From assembly GCF_013001025.1 (NCBI RefSeq), contig NZ_CP053021.1, positions 4,843,001-4,907,000 of the forward strand: 64,000 nucleotides of DNA, given 5' to 3'. Made by a program: the position numbers and the translations under genes. The stretch is from Sphingobium yanoikuyae. Its GTDB lineage: Bacteria; Pseudomonadota; Alphaproteobacteria; Sphingomonadales; Sphingomonadaceae. Shown in pieces: positions 1 to 7,757 of this stretch (its first letter is position 1; every line of letters starts with the position of its first letter). The notes beneath the pieces are model-generated. The model was not told the DNA's origin, made no database searches, and worked only from the letters and a program-made list of their open reading frames with translations.

Positions 1-39
1 AATGTCACGGTCATCGATCCCTGGAAGGCCGGGCGCTGA
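1..39 (+). CDS. 3' end of an unidentified gene
   Basis: The first 12 codons of the window read NVTVIDPWKAGR in an open frame and stop with TGA at 37-39. The codons are GC-rich at third positions like the neighbouring ICE genes. The fragment is too short to assign to a family. It could also be a chance open frame. Confidence 0.35.
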   Translation, partial: NVTVIDPWKAGR

Positions 40-320
40 CATCCGGCCACCGGCAGCGCAGGTGAGGCCGGGCGATCCGGCAGCAACAGTCCTCGCGGCA
101 GGCAGACAACCCGGTCTCCTGATCGGACGACCACCCCCGCTTCAAGACGCTGATCCTTGGGTTCAGCCGATGGCCTGACGCCATCAACCCGTAAAGGGTC
201 GGACTACGCATGGCGTGCCGCCGCTCCGGCTTCGCCTGCACGGTGATTGCGGCCACCGGCCGAACTCTTCGGGCGCCTGTCAGCGGGGGATGGACCTCCG
301 CTCAAACAGGAGCCGGGTCG

Positions 321-488
321 ATGTCCTTCCAAACCGCTCACGCCTTCGCCTTCAGCCTCGCTACCACCCTGATGGCCGCCATCATCATCTATCGCGCCGG
401 CGACGGTACGCTCTCCGTCACTCCGGCGTCGGAATATGACGGCGCTGACGACGCCATCGTCGGTGAAATCGACCCCTTCGCCTCATGA
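321..488 (+). CDS. Small single-pass membrane protein of the ICE
   Basis: This 55-residue product has one hydrophobic segment at about residues 8-22 and an acidic C-terminus ending EIDPFAS. The ATG at 321 was chosen because AGGAG lies about 9 bases upstream; a longer frame from 210 has no such site and would add a low-complexity leader. I do not recognise a function. It stands immediately upstream of another membrane protein gene, so it may belong to an accessory membrane module of the element. Confidence 0.5.
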   Translation: MSFQTAHAFAFSLATTLMAAIIIYRAGDGTLSVTPASEYDGADDAIVGEIDPFAS

Positions 489-622
489 GGCGAACCGGGT
501 CGCGCAATCGGTGGACGCTTCACGCTTCGGTTCCCCCGGCGGCTCGAATTCTGCTAATCTCGCATGTGCGCCGTGGTGGTGGTGGTGGCGCGTCCGTCTG
601 ACATTCGACGAAAGACACCACC

Positions 623-1063
623 ATGATCTTCATCGGCATTCTCCTCAGCATCGCCGCCATCGGCTTCCTCTGCTGGCTCCTTTTCACGCTTGCGGTGTTC
701 GCTCTCCCGTTCATCGCGGGCGTGACTGCCGGCACATGGGCCTATGGCACCGGCGCGGGCTGGCTCGGCGCGATTGTCGTCGGCTTTGTTGCCGCCGGCC
801 TGACCTTCGGCATCGGCCAATTCCTGCTCGCCACCGTCCGTCCGACCTGGCCACGCCTGCTCATCGCCGCAGCGTTCGTCGCCCCGGCCATCGTCGCCGG
901 ATTCCATGCCACCCATGGCATCGTGAAACACACCATGCCATCGGAGACATGGCAGACCGTGTTCTCGGTCATCGGAGCGATCGCGGTCGGCATCGTCGCC
1001 TTCGTGCGCATCACTGGAATGGCGGCCTCCGACCCATCTGCCGGGCATGTGTCCCACGCCTAA
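623..1063 (+). CDS. Multi-pass membrane protein of unknown function
   Basis: The 146-residue product is almost entirely hydrophobic, with about four transmembrane segments (roughly 3-25, 30-50, 52-75 and 80-135 in two passes) and a short hydrophilic, histidine-containing tail. No motif gives a function. It sits between the small gene at 321 and the DUF736 gene and is probably ICE cargo. The ATG follows only a weak purine-rich site, so the start is moderately certain. A run of GTG triplets at about 569-586 precedes it. Confidence 0.6.
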   Translation: MIFIGILLSIAAIGFLCWLLFTLAVFALPFIAGVTAGTWAYGTGAGWLGAIVVGFVAAGLTFGIGQFLLATVRPTWPRLLIAAAFVAPAIVAGFHATHGIVKHTMPSETWQTVFSVIGAIAVGIVAFVRITGMAASDPSAGHVSHA

Positions 1064-1635
1064 ACCCGCAGCGCCCATCGCGGCGGGATCCAGCGGCACA
1101 TGCCTTTGTCCTCCACGCCATCTGGTCGCCCGATGGGGAAGCGGCGACGCGAAGCACCCGCTGCCCCCACCTGTCACGGAACGATGGAGCGCGTCGGGGC
1201 GGCAACGACATCGTGGCCGGCAACCCCTCAGCGTCGAGGCGTTCCGTCAGAGCTGGCGGAATGGCGAAATTCGCAGCGCAGGCCTGTTCGAGGGAGGTCT
1301 ACGCCTGTGATCGCCGGTCGGCCTTCCCGGGCCAATGCGAAGGTCGCCGCCGTCTCCGCCGTCGATCCGTCCAGCACCCGCGTCAAAACGTCCTCTTCAA
1401 TGGCCTGATCTGGCCGAAGGACGGCTTTGCCTCGAGCGCCTAAGCCACAACGGCTGGCCCCGACTTTCTTCCCCTGCCGGCTGCGCCGTCATTCCTCGCG
1501 AAACAACAAAGTCGCGCCTGCGCCATCCTCCGCTTTGCTGCGGTCGCAAGCGATGTGTCGTCGCTCGCCTTCGTCCGGTCGATCGCCATCGAGGCCGCAA
1601 TGGTGCGGGCTCGAAACGGAAAACGGAGACTTACA
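1064..1635. other. Intergenic stretch of 572 bases
   Basis: No supported gene was found. All open frames here are arginine/proline/serine-rich shadows without ribosome binding sites or recognisable domains. The 3' part (about 1,500-1,635) leads into the DUF736 gene and should hold its promoter, but no clear sigma-70 boxes are visible. It may be decayed coding DNA. Confidence 0.4.
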
Positions 1636-1962
1636 ATGGCGACCATCGGCACCTTCAAGAAGACCGGCTCGAACGAATTCGGCGGCGAAATCGTCACCCT
1701 CAGCGTCCAGGCCAAAGGCGTGCGCATCGTCCCCGACCTGCGCGCCAGCGGCGAGAACGCCCCCAGCCACCGGGTCCTGGTCGGCCGCGCCGAGATCGGC
1801 GCCGCCTGGTCCAAGCGCTCCAACGAGGGCCGCGACTATCTGGGCCTCAAGCTCGACGATCCGAGCTTCAACGCTCCGATCTACGCCAACCTCTTCGATG
1901 ACGAGGACGGCGAAGGTTACTCGCTGATCTGGTCCCGCCCCAACGGCCGCCGCGCAGACTGA
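1636..1962 (+). CDS. DUF736 family protein
   Basis: The 108-residue protein matches DUF736: it opens MATIGTFKKTG, has the central NAPSHRVLVGRAEIGAAW block, and ends with a NLFDDEDGE...LIWSRP motif typical of the family. The start at 1636 is preceded by GGAGA; a longer frame to 1555 adds an unrelated leader. DUF736 proteins are small soluble proteins of unknown biochemical role that are strongly linked to alphaproteobacterial ICEs and conjugative islands. A second copy lies at 7407. The identity is clear, the function is not. Confidence 0.9.
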   Translation: MATIGTFKKTGSNEFGGEIVTLSVQAKGVRIVPDLRASGENAPSHRVLVGRAEIGAAWSKRSNEGRDYLGLKLDDPSFNAPIYANLFDDEDGEGYSLIWSRPNGRRAD

Positions 1963-2269
1963 GGCGGCTTCACGAGGCCCCGGCCGAAAGGTCGGGGCCG
2001 CCTTCCTGCTCAAATCGCCCCTAATCGCAGATTGCGTGCCCCAAATAGTCGGATCACACCGAAGGCGCGCCCTCCGGCTTTACTGCCGAAATCAGCACGC
2101 AGTACCTTCGTTTCACTGACGACAACGGCGCGATTGCCCGAATCACCAAATCGGCGTCAGCGCAACATGGCCCTCCGGCAACGTCTTTGAGCTGGCTGAA
2201 GCGGGCTAATACGACTAAAATAGCCGTAGTTCTGGAGCGCGCGCCAGTCGCGATGGGAGGTGATCATGC
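1963..2269. other. Intergenic region upstream of the ICE regulator block
   Basis: These 307 bases hold no credible gene. They contain an operator-like dyad at 2211-2227 and end with the AGGAG-like site GGGAGGTGATC just before the XRE gene. The region just after the DUF736 stop (about 1,976-2,003) has a weak GC-rich inverted repeat that could terminate the DUF736 transcript, without a T-run. Confidence 0.45.
2211..2227. promoter_or_regulatory. Operator-like dyad upstream of the XRE regulator
   Basis: ACGACTA at 2211-2217 and TAGCCGT at 2221-2227 form a 7-bp inverted repeat with one mismatch around an AAA centre, inside an A+T-rich island that is otherwise rare here. It lies 43 bases before the XRE start codon, where an autoregulating Cro/CI-type protein would be expected to bind. 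Binding is an inference. Confidence 0.45.
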
Positions 2270-2536
2270 ATGATCACCGCCCGACAATCACGGGCCGCAC
2301 GCGCGTTGCTGGGTTGGACGCAGGAGACGCTCGCTGACAAGGCCCGCATATCGCTGACCGCGCTCAAGCGCCTCGAATCCGAAAGCGGGCTCGATGTGTA
2401 CGAGACGACGCGCGATCAGGCACGCAGGGCCTTGGAAGCTGCCGGCATCGTCTTCCTGTCGACCGACCGAGGGCAAGGAGTGCTGCTGGTCGATGATCGC
2501 GGAAACAAGCCGAACCGATCTACAGGCTTACGCTGA
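2270..2536 (+). CDS. XRE-family transcriptional regulator (QseC-like)
   Basis: This 88-residue protein is essentially one helix-turn-helix domain: MITARQSRAARALLGWTQ, then the recognition helix region around SLTALKRLE (residues 27-35). Such short XRE proteins are DNA-binding repressors. Its position just before a stand-alone DUF2285 gene and an FseA-like gene parallels QseC of ICEMlSymR7A, which controls the antiactivator QseM. There qseC and qseM diverge, whereas here the genes are codirectional. A dyad at 2211-2227 is a likely operator. Start chosen at the ATG with GGGAGG upstream. Confidence 0.8.
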   Translation: MITARQSRAARALLGWTQETLADKARISLTALKRLESESGLDVYETTRDQARRALEAAGIVFLSTDRGQGVLLVDDRGNKPNRSTGLR

Positions 2537-2632
2537 CCTGTGGGCAGCCAGGCTCCACGTCATTCGCACTGTCTCCATTTCGGATCAAACTTGGATCATA
2601 GACAGGCACCGCATATTCGCCGAGTCTACACC

Positions 2633-2893
2633 ATGACCGCACCATTCCAGGACCTCGCGCCGTCGGGGCAAGATCTCACCGATTACGACAGGTCGCACGC
2701 CAAACTTTACATGCGCTTGCTGGATGCGGCCGCAGACGGCGCGCATTGGGAAGAGGCCGTGCGGGTGCTGTTCGACCTCGATCCCGACCGTGAACCCGAA
2801 CGCTGCCGACGCATTCATGACAGCCATCTCGAACGCGCCCGCTGGATGACACACACCGGCTATCGGCACCTCCTGCGCCCCGCTCACCGCTGA
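2633..2893 (+). CDS. Stand-alone DUF2285 protein (QseM-like antiactivator candidate)
   Basis: The 86-residue product ends with a block typical of DUF2285, DSHLERARWMTHTGYRHLL, preceded by an aspartate/arginine-rich helix (LFDLDPDREPERC). A single-domain DUF2285 protein directly upstream of an FseA-like activator matches the role of QseM in Mesorhizobium ICEs, which binds FseA and blocks activation of excision and transfer. The start at 2633 avoids a non-conserved 31-residue leader of the longer frame from 2540. The antiactivator role is inferred from family and context only. Confidence 0.7.
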   Translation: MTAPFQDLAPSGQDLTDYDRSHAKLYMRLLDAAADGAHWEEAVRVLFDLDPDREPERCRRIHDSHLERARWMTHTGYRHLLRPAHR

Positions 2894-3022
2894 GAGGTTT
2901 ACAAACCTGCGTGATGCCGTTTCGACATCACGCAATGCCCTCGTCCGGGCTTCCAAGAGCCTCGTCGCGCCGAGAAAAATCACACGCTCGACTTACGCGC
3001 ACCACGCGGGAGAGTTGATGCG

Positions 3023-3785
3023 ATGAGGCCCGATACATCGAACTGGCGAGACGACCGCAGCTACGATTTCCTCGATACACTGCCGATCGAAGGTCTCGCG
3101 TGGGAATGCCTTCGCAGATACCGACCTTATCAGGACGAATACGCCGGTCTGGTCGAGGTCGGCGCCGAGACGCAGCCGCTGCCTGATGACAGGCAGCGGC
3201 GCTGGGGGTTGCGATTTCCCCGCGAGACCAGGTCGTTCTGCCCTACAGCAACAGGTGGTGTGGTCGCCGCAGAGCAATCCCGCCGTCCTCTTTCTGACAG
3301 CGCGGCCGAACTTTCTGCCGTCCAGCTCAAACAGCCTAGCCGGCAGGTTCGCTGCGGGACATGATGGCCCCGAAGGAGCATATGCCGGTCTTCCCGAGCA
3401 TGACCTCCAGCTTCTCTTCCTGCCCGGCACATCCCCACACAACCAGCTTGCGGCGGTCATCCCCATCGATGACGACATCCTCGATCGCATTGATGCGCTG
3501 ACACGCCTCTCACGCGCCTGGCTCCAACGTCCGCCATTGCGCGACACGCGCATGACCACCGAGCAGCGTCGCCGCTTTCGCCTCAAACTTCGTGCTGCCG
3601 ACGGTCGCATGAACGGCGCGACCTATCGCGACATCGCCATCGCAATCTATGGCGCGGCGCGGATCGATACAGACCCCTGGAAGACCTCGCCGCTGCGTGA
3701 TGCCGTGATCGCATTCGCCGAAGCCGGGTCGGCCCTCATCAATGGCGGTTATCTGCACCTGCTTCGGCATCGTCGACGCACCTAG
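3023..3785 (+). CDS. fseA: FseA-like ICE transfer activator, two frames joined by a +1 frameshift
   Basis: Frame one starts at 3023 with a DUF6499-type regulator domain (RPDTSNWRDDRSYDFLDTL, then WECLRRYRPYQDEY) and by itself would stop at 3362-3364. The second half, 3219-3785, is in the +1 frame and encodes DUF2285 (TYRDIAIAIYGAARI, PWKTSPLRD, GGYLHLLRH). Conserved-looking sequence leaves frame one at WGLRF, exactly at codon TTT (3215-3217) followed by CCC. A slip onto TTC gives a continuous product of about 253 residues. In ICEMlSymR7A, FseA is made by programmed +1 frameshifting of the same two domains and activates excision and transfer genes. A sequencing error or a true mutation is the alternative. 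Confidence 0.75.
3213..3222 (+). promoter_or_regulatory. Putative +1 ribosomal frameshift site
   Basis: The zero frame reads CGA TTT CCC CGC. tRNA-Phe on TTT can re-pair one base forward on TTC, and the next codon CCC is read in the new frame. This is the only place where homology to the regulator family passes from one frame to the other, and both frames are open across it. Confidence 0.6.
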
Positions 3786-3920
3786 CCCGCGCCAACGACA
3801 GGGGTGGGAATTTAGCCATCCCAAGTCCCCCATCCATCCCGCCGAAGGTTCTCCGCCACCGTTGTCGCTGTCAGCCGCTGATCGTCAGCGGCCCCCAGCA
3901 ACCCCACGGAGGCCCGCCCA

Positions 3921-4202
3921 ATGCGACCCGATACCGCCGCGCTCCCGCCACGCTACCTGCGGACCAAGGAAGCCGCCGAGTTTCTTAGCCTGTCCGCGCG
4001 CACCCTGGAAAAACATCGCACCTACGGCACGGGTCCGGCCTATCACAAACTCGGCGGGCGCGTCGTCTATTCGGTCGACGATCTGGAAACCTGGGCCGAG
4101 CGCGGCACCGTAACCTCGACGTCCGATCCGCGCGGCTCCGTGCTTCCCGCCAAGCGCCAGACGCTACCGACCGGCCAGATCGCCGGCCGATACGCACGCT
4201 GA
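3921..4202 (+). CDS. AlpA/RdfS-like recombination directionality factor
   Basis: The 93-residue protein carries an N-terminal MerR/AlpA-type winged helix: LRTKEAAEFLSLSARTLEKH (residues 13-32), then a wing with GRVVYSVDDLETWAE. This domain is typical of excisionases. It lies between the FseA-like activator and repA, as RdfS does in ICEMlSym, where RdfS drives integrase towards excision. The C-terminus is basic and extended (TSTSDPRG onward). The integrase of this element is truncated, so any excision role now needs a helper integrase. Confidence 0.75.
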   Translation: MRPDTAALPPRYLRTKEAAEFLSLSARTLEKHRTYGTGPAYHKLGGRVVYSVDDLETWAERGTVTSTSDPRGSVLPAKRQTLPTGQIAGRYAR

Positions 4203-4220
4203 TCGTGGCCGGTCCCTTTC

Positions 4221-5381
4221 ATGGTGGTGCGTCGTCGTGACACTTCGGAGCGTGGGCAGCTCGACCTGTTTCGCGCGCTTCCCGGCGACTTCGCGCCACG
4301 AGATGCGCAGGATCTCATGGCCTATCCCTTCTTCTCCCTCTCGAAATCGCACCGCATAGCGCCGATCGACTTTTCGGCGGGCGGCGTCTCCATCCGGGTC
4401 GAAGCCGTCCCCGATCATGGCATGGCTACAATCTGGGACGCCGACATCCTGATCTGGGCTGCGAGCCAGATCGTCGAGGCCCGGGACGCGGGCCTGCGCA
4501 CGTCGCGTCTGATGGCGGCGACACCCTATGAGATCCTCACCTATGTCGGTCGCGGCACATCCATGCGCGATTATCAGCGGCTCAAGGCCGCGCTCGATCG
4601 GCTGCAATCGACCACCATCTCGACGTCGATCCGCCAGCCCGCCGAAGGCCGCCGTCACCGCTTCTCGTGGATAAACGAGTGGCAGGAGCGCACGGATCGC
4701 CAAGGACGACCGGATGGCATCGAGCTGATCGTCCCCGACTGGTTCTACAAGGCCGTCCTCGATGACGCGCTCATCCTCACCATCGATCCGGCCTATTTCG
4801 ATCTCACCGGCGGCCTCGATCGCTGGCTCTACCGCATCGTGCGCAAACACGGCGGCCGTCAGCGCGGCGGCTGGCGTTTCGACCTACGCCACCTCCACCT
4901 CAAATCCGGCAGCCTGTCGCCGTTCAAGCGCTTCGCCTTCGAACTGCGCGACATCGTGCGGCGCCAACCACTGCCCGGCTACGTCCTGTCGCTCGAAGCG
5001 GAAATCGGCGGGCGCACGCTGCTGGCTTTCGAGCCACTGGCCGCCTGTGGGAAACCTGTGGACGGCCTCGTGCTATCGGGAACCCGACCTATCGTGCCAT
5101 CGGGAACCCGAGGCTCGTGCCATCAGGAACCCAGTCCGGCCTTAACGTCTGGAAATCGTGGGCGGATTCGCGCCCTTAACTTAGAGTCTAACCAAGAATC
5201 TAACTTTGAAGAGCGCGCGCGCGATGTGGAAAACCTCATCCGCGCAGCCGCAGCGAGCCTCCGCGCCGCCGGCAGATCACCGCTCAAGGGTGCTCCAGCT
5301 GTTCAGACGAGCCGGAAAGAGAGCGAACGGGCTTCCCCCGATCAGCTTCCGCTCCTCGATCGGCCTGGAGGTGCGCGATGA
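4221..5381 (+). CDS. repA: Replication initiator RepA (RPA family)
   Basis: The 386-residue product matches plasmid replication initiator protein A: the N-terminal RGQLDLFRALPGDFAPRDAQ, the MAYPFFSLSK block, then PDHGMATIWDADILIWAASQ and the FDLTGGLDRWLYRIVRKH block. Such initiators melt an origin next to or inside their own gene and let excised ICEs replicate transiently. From about residue 283 the protein becomes low-complexity because the DNA there carries iteron-like repeats (5069-5132). It is the first gene of a tightly packed operon; the next start overlaps its stop by ATGA. Confidence 0.85.
   Translation: MVVRRRDTSERGQLDLFRALPGDFAPRDAQDLMAYPFFSLSKSHRIAPIDFSAGGVSIRVEAVPDHGMATIWDADILIWAASQIVEARDAGLRTSRLMAATPYEILTYVGRGTSMRDYQRLKAALDRLQSTTISTSIRQPAEGRRHRFSWINEWQERTDRQGRPDGIELIVPDWFYKAVLDDALILTIDPAYFDLTGGLDRWLYRIVRKHGGRQRGGWRFDLRHLHLKSGSLSPFKRFAFELRDIVRRQPLPGYVLSLEAEIGGRTLLAFEPLAACGKPVDGLVLSGTRPIVPSGTRGSCHQEPSPALTSGNRGRIRALNLESNQESNFEERARDVENLIRAAAASLRAAGRSPLKGAPAVQTSRKESERASPDQLPLLDRPGGAR
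5069..5132 (+). repeat. Three iteron-like direct repeats inside repA
   Basis: CGTGCTATCGGGAACCCGA at 5069, CGTGCCATCGGGAACCCGA at 5093 and CGTGCCATCAGGAACCC at 5116 are near-identical and spaced 24 and 23 bases, about two helical turns. An A+T-rich stretch at 5176-5210 with two TCTAAC repeats 12 bases apart follows. Together this resembles an iteron plus unwinding region of an oriV embedded in the initiator gene. Confidence 0.65.
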
Positions 5382-6031
5382 TCGTCGCGTTCCTCAACCA
5401 GAAAGGCGGTGTCGGCAAGACGACGCTGGCGCTCAACCTTGCCGGCGAACTCGCCGGGCGCGGTCAGCGCGTCACCCTGATCGACGCGGACCCACAGGGC
5501 TCGGCTCTCGACTGGTCTGAGCAGCGCAGCCGTGAGGGCCTGCCGCGCCGGTTCGGCGTCGTCGGCCTGGCGCGCGACACGCTCCACCGCGAAGCGCCGG
5601 AGCTGGCCCGCGATGTCGACCACGTCGTCATCGACGGCCCGCCGCGTGTCGCAGCCCTCATGCGCTCGGCGCTGCTCGCCGCCGATCTCGTGCTGATCCC
5701 GGTACAGCCGTCGCCGCTCGACGGCTGGGCATCGGCCGAGATGTTGGCGCTGCTCCACGAAGCCCGCGTCTATCGCCCGGAACTGGTCGCCCGGTTCGTG
5801 CTCAATCGCTGCGGTGCGCGCACCGTCCTGGCCCGCGAGACCGCCGAAACCCTGGCCGATCACGATCCACCGTTGCTCGCCACCACCATCGGCCAACGCA
5901 TCGCCTTCGCCGCCGCCGCGCAGACCGGCCGCCTGGTCGCCGAACTCGACGATGCGACATCGGCCGCGCGCGAGATCGCGGCGTTCGCCGACGAACTCTT
6001 GCGTCTGCGGATCGACGGGGGCGCACAATGA
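5378..6031 (+). CDS. parA: ParA-type partition ATPase
   Basis: This 217-residue protein has the deviant Walker A motif at its N-terminus (FLNQKGGVGKTT, residues 5-16), switch I/Walker A' DADPQGSALDW, and Walker B VVIDGPP. The short length without an N-terminal HTH places it with type Ib plasmid ParA. It overlaps repA by 4 bases and the RHH gene by 4 bases, so the three are translationally coupled. It presumably stabilises the excised circular form of the ICE by segregating it over the nucleoid. Confidence 0.92.
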   Translation: MIVAFLNQKGGVGKTTLALNLAGELAGRGQRVTLIDADPQGSALDWSEQRSREGLPRRFGVVGLARDTLHREAPELARDVDHVVIDGPPRVAALMRSALLAADLVLIPVQPSPLDGWASAEMLALLHEARVYRPELVARFVLNRCGARTVLARETAETLADHDPPLLATTIGQRIAFAAAAQTGRLVAELDDATSAAREIAAFADELLRLRIDGGAQ

Positions 6032-6279
6032 ACGAACGATCCCCCCGTCGTGGCTTCGCATCGCGCCCCGCCGATCCCGACCAATGGATCAAGGCTGCGG
6101 ACAACGCACCACGCGCCGCTGACGTTGCCGCGTTCACCGCCAGGCTCACCATCGATGTGACGCCCGAACTGCGCGGCCGGATCAAGATCGCCGCGTTCGG
6201 GCGCGGCGTCACCGTCGCTGACATGCTGCGCGAGCTGCTCGCGCGTGAATTCCCCTCGACACCAGGAGACCCTACATGA
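6028..6279 (+). CDS. Ribbon-helix-helix partner protein
   Basis: The 83-residue product has a flexible charged N-terminus and a C-terminal ribbon-helix-helix: strand ARLTIDVTPELRGRIKIAA, then helix VTVADMLRELLARE (residues 63-76). Small RHH proteins encoded just after type Ib ParA usually act as the centromere-binding ParG/omega component and as autorepressor. The partition role is inferred from position. It overlaps parA and the DUF2840 gene by ATGA on both sides. Confidence 0.75.
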   Translation: MNERSPRRGFASRPADPDQWIKAADNAPRAADVAAFTARLTIDVTPELRGRIKIAAFGRGVTVADMLRELLAREFPSTPGDPT

Positions 6280-6797
6280 CCGGCACTGCGGCTCCCCGCA
6301 TGCGCGGCGGCCCGCTGCCGTCAGCGCTCCCCCATGGCAGCATGACCCACGTCGAACTGACGTGGATCAAGAAGAAGATCGAATACTGGATCAGGTTCGG
6401 CCGTGAGGCGCATGAACAGATCCTCGACCGCCGCCGGCGTGTCATCTCCTTCCGCCCGAACACCGTATTCGCATTCGTGCGATGGGCGGCCAACGATTTC
6501 GGCACGATCGTCTCGCGCATCGACATCGTGCGCGCGGTCGAGCCCGGAGAGCCCTACCAGACGCTGCCTTTCGTCCGGCCGGGCGGTGAAATCCTGCTCA
6601 GGATCGACGGATGGCAGAAGGTCGAAGACGTGCTGCGCCACGTCGATGCCATCGAAGCGATCGGCATCGAGGCGGACACCGTTTCGCCGGAACACTGGCG
6701 GCACGTTCACAACCGGATGGCGGCTGGACATCAGCCGCGTACCTATACGCTCGACCAGCATCGCGCCTTCCTCCTGCGCCGGAGGACACAGTCGTGA
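6276..6797 (+). CDS. DUF2840 family ICE protein
   Basis: The 173-residue protein matches DUF2840, recognised by VELTWIKKKIEYWIRFGRE near residues 25-43 and the central PNTVFAFVRWAANDFGT. This family is found almost only in alphaproteobacterial conjugative elements, between parA and traF, and its biochemical role is unknown. The start overlaps the upstream stop (ATGA) and the stop overlaps the GTG start of traF. It is hydrophilic with no membrane segment. Confidence 0.85.
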   Translation: MTGTAAPRMRGGPLPSALPHGSMTHVELTWIKKKIEYWIRFGREAHEQILDRRRRVISFRPNTVFAFVRWAANDFGTIVSRIDIVRAVEPGEPYQTLPFVRPGGEILLRIDGWQKVEDVLRHVDAIEAIGIEADTVSPEHWRHVHNRMAAGHQPRTYTLDQHRAFLLRRRTQS

Positions 6798-7339
6798 CGC
6801 GCGCCGGTCTCTTCCTCGTCATGGCTCTCGCGACCACGGGCATCAGCTATCCGGCGCTCACCCCGATGCCGATCAAGCTCCTGTGGAACGCATCGGCGAG
6901 CGCCCCCATCGGCTTCTACACGATCGACGTCGACGGCCCGTTCGACGTCACCGATCTCGTTGCCGTCGATGCGCCCGAGCCGCTCGCGACCTTCATGGCC
7001 GAACGCGGCTATCTTCCCAAAGGCGTCCCGCTGCTGAAGCGCATTCTCGGCGTTTCCGGGCAGACCGTTTGCCGCTCGAACCTCTCCGTCACGATCGACG
7101 GCCTCGAGATGGGCGATGCGCTGCCGCGTGATCGCGCGGGACGCGACCTGCCGATCTGGCAGGGCTGCCGCCGCATCCCGAGCGGCGCAGTCTTTCTGAT
7201 GAACTGGCAGGTCCGCGACAGCCTGGACGGTCGCTACTTCGGCCTGACATCCACCGGCCAGATCATCGGCCGCGCCGTCCCCTTGTGGACCGACGAGGAC
7301 GAAACGGGCCGCTTCGAATGGCGCGCACCGACGCGATGA
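6794..7339 (+). CDS. traF: TraF-like conjugal transfer S26 signal peptidase
   Basis: With the GTG start at 6794, which overlaps the preceding TGA and has GGAGG at 6781-6785, the product has 181 residues. It has an N-terminal membrane anchor (LFLVMALATTGIS), the catalytic serine region SAPIGFYTI, and the lysine region KGVPLLKRILGVSG, as in the S26 peptidases TraF/LepB. TraF of RP4-type systems processes the pilin TrbC. A longer frame starting at 6611 is a shadow of DUF2840. No trb pilin gene remains in this window. Confidence 0.88.
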   Translation: MTRAGLFLVMALATTGISYPALTPMPIKLLWNASASAPIGFYTIDVDGPFDVTDLVAVDAPEPLATFMAERGYLPKGVPLLKRILGVSGQTVCRSNLSVTIDGLEMGDALPRDRAGRDLPIWQGCRRIPSGAVFLMNWQVRDSLDGRYFGLTSTGQIIGRAVPLWTDEDETGRFEWRAPTR

Positions 7340-7406
7340 CACCTCGCTGTCGGCGGGAGCGGCGCCCACCGATGGCTTTCCCAACGCCGCCGCAAAGGAA
7401 GTCATC

Positions 7407-7754
7407 ATGCCTCAGATTGGTCAATTCACGCACCAGGACACGGGCTTCGCCGGCAAGGTGGAGACATTCACGCTCTTCCGCGATGTCGTCATTGTGCCCG
7501 CAGAACCCTCCGATGCCGAGAACGCGCCGGATTACCGCGTTCACGCCAGCGACGATGGTAAAGCCGAAGCCGGTCCGGAAATCGGCGCGGGCTGGAAACG
7601 CACCGGCGAGCGCGCGGGCGAATACGTTGCCGTACTGATCGACGACCCTGCGCTGCCGCAGCCGATCCGCGCCAATCTGTTCCGCGACGATGACGCCGGG
7701 AATGCCTGGTCGCTGCACTGGTCGCGCCCGCGCGACCGCGCCGGGAAGGACTGA
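7407..7754 (+). CDS. Second DUF736 family protein
   Basis: The 115-residue protein shares the DUF736 frame with the gene at 1636 but is clearly diverged: IGQFTHQDTGFAGKVETF at the start, GAGWKRTGERAGEYVAV in the middle and ANLFRDDDAGNAWSLHWSRP at the end. AAAGGAAG lies before the ATG. It sits between traF and the transglycosylase, inside the transfer operon, which suggests that this copy serves conjugation. The function is unknown. Confidence 0.9.
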   Translation: MPQIGQFTHQDTGFAGKVETFTLFRDVVIVPAEPSDAENAPDYRVHASDDGKAEAGPEIGAGWKRTGERAGEYVAVLIDDPALPQPIRANLFRDDDAGNAWSLHWSRPRDRAGKD

Positions 7755-7757
7755 CCG

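Noticed and set aside
569..586. GTG triplet run as a phase-variation repeat
   Set aside because: It is short, lies outside coding sequence and there is no sign of promoter spacing around it.
1064..1635. Coding gene in the gap before the first DUF736
   Set aside because: All frames are shadows without domain or ribosome site.
5069..5132. Short spaced repeats as a CRISPR array
   Set aside because: Only three repeats with 5-bp spacing inside a coding gene; they fit iterons, not CRISPR.
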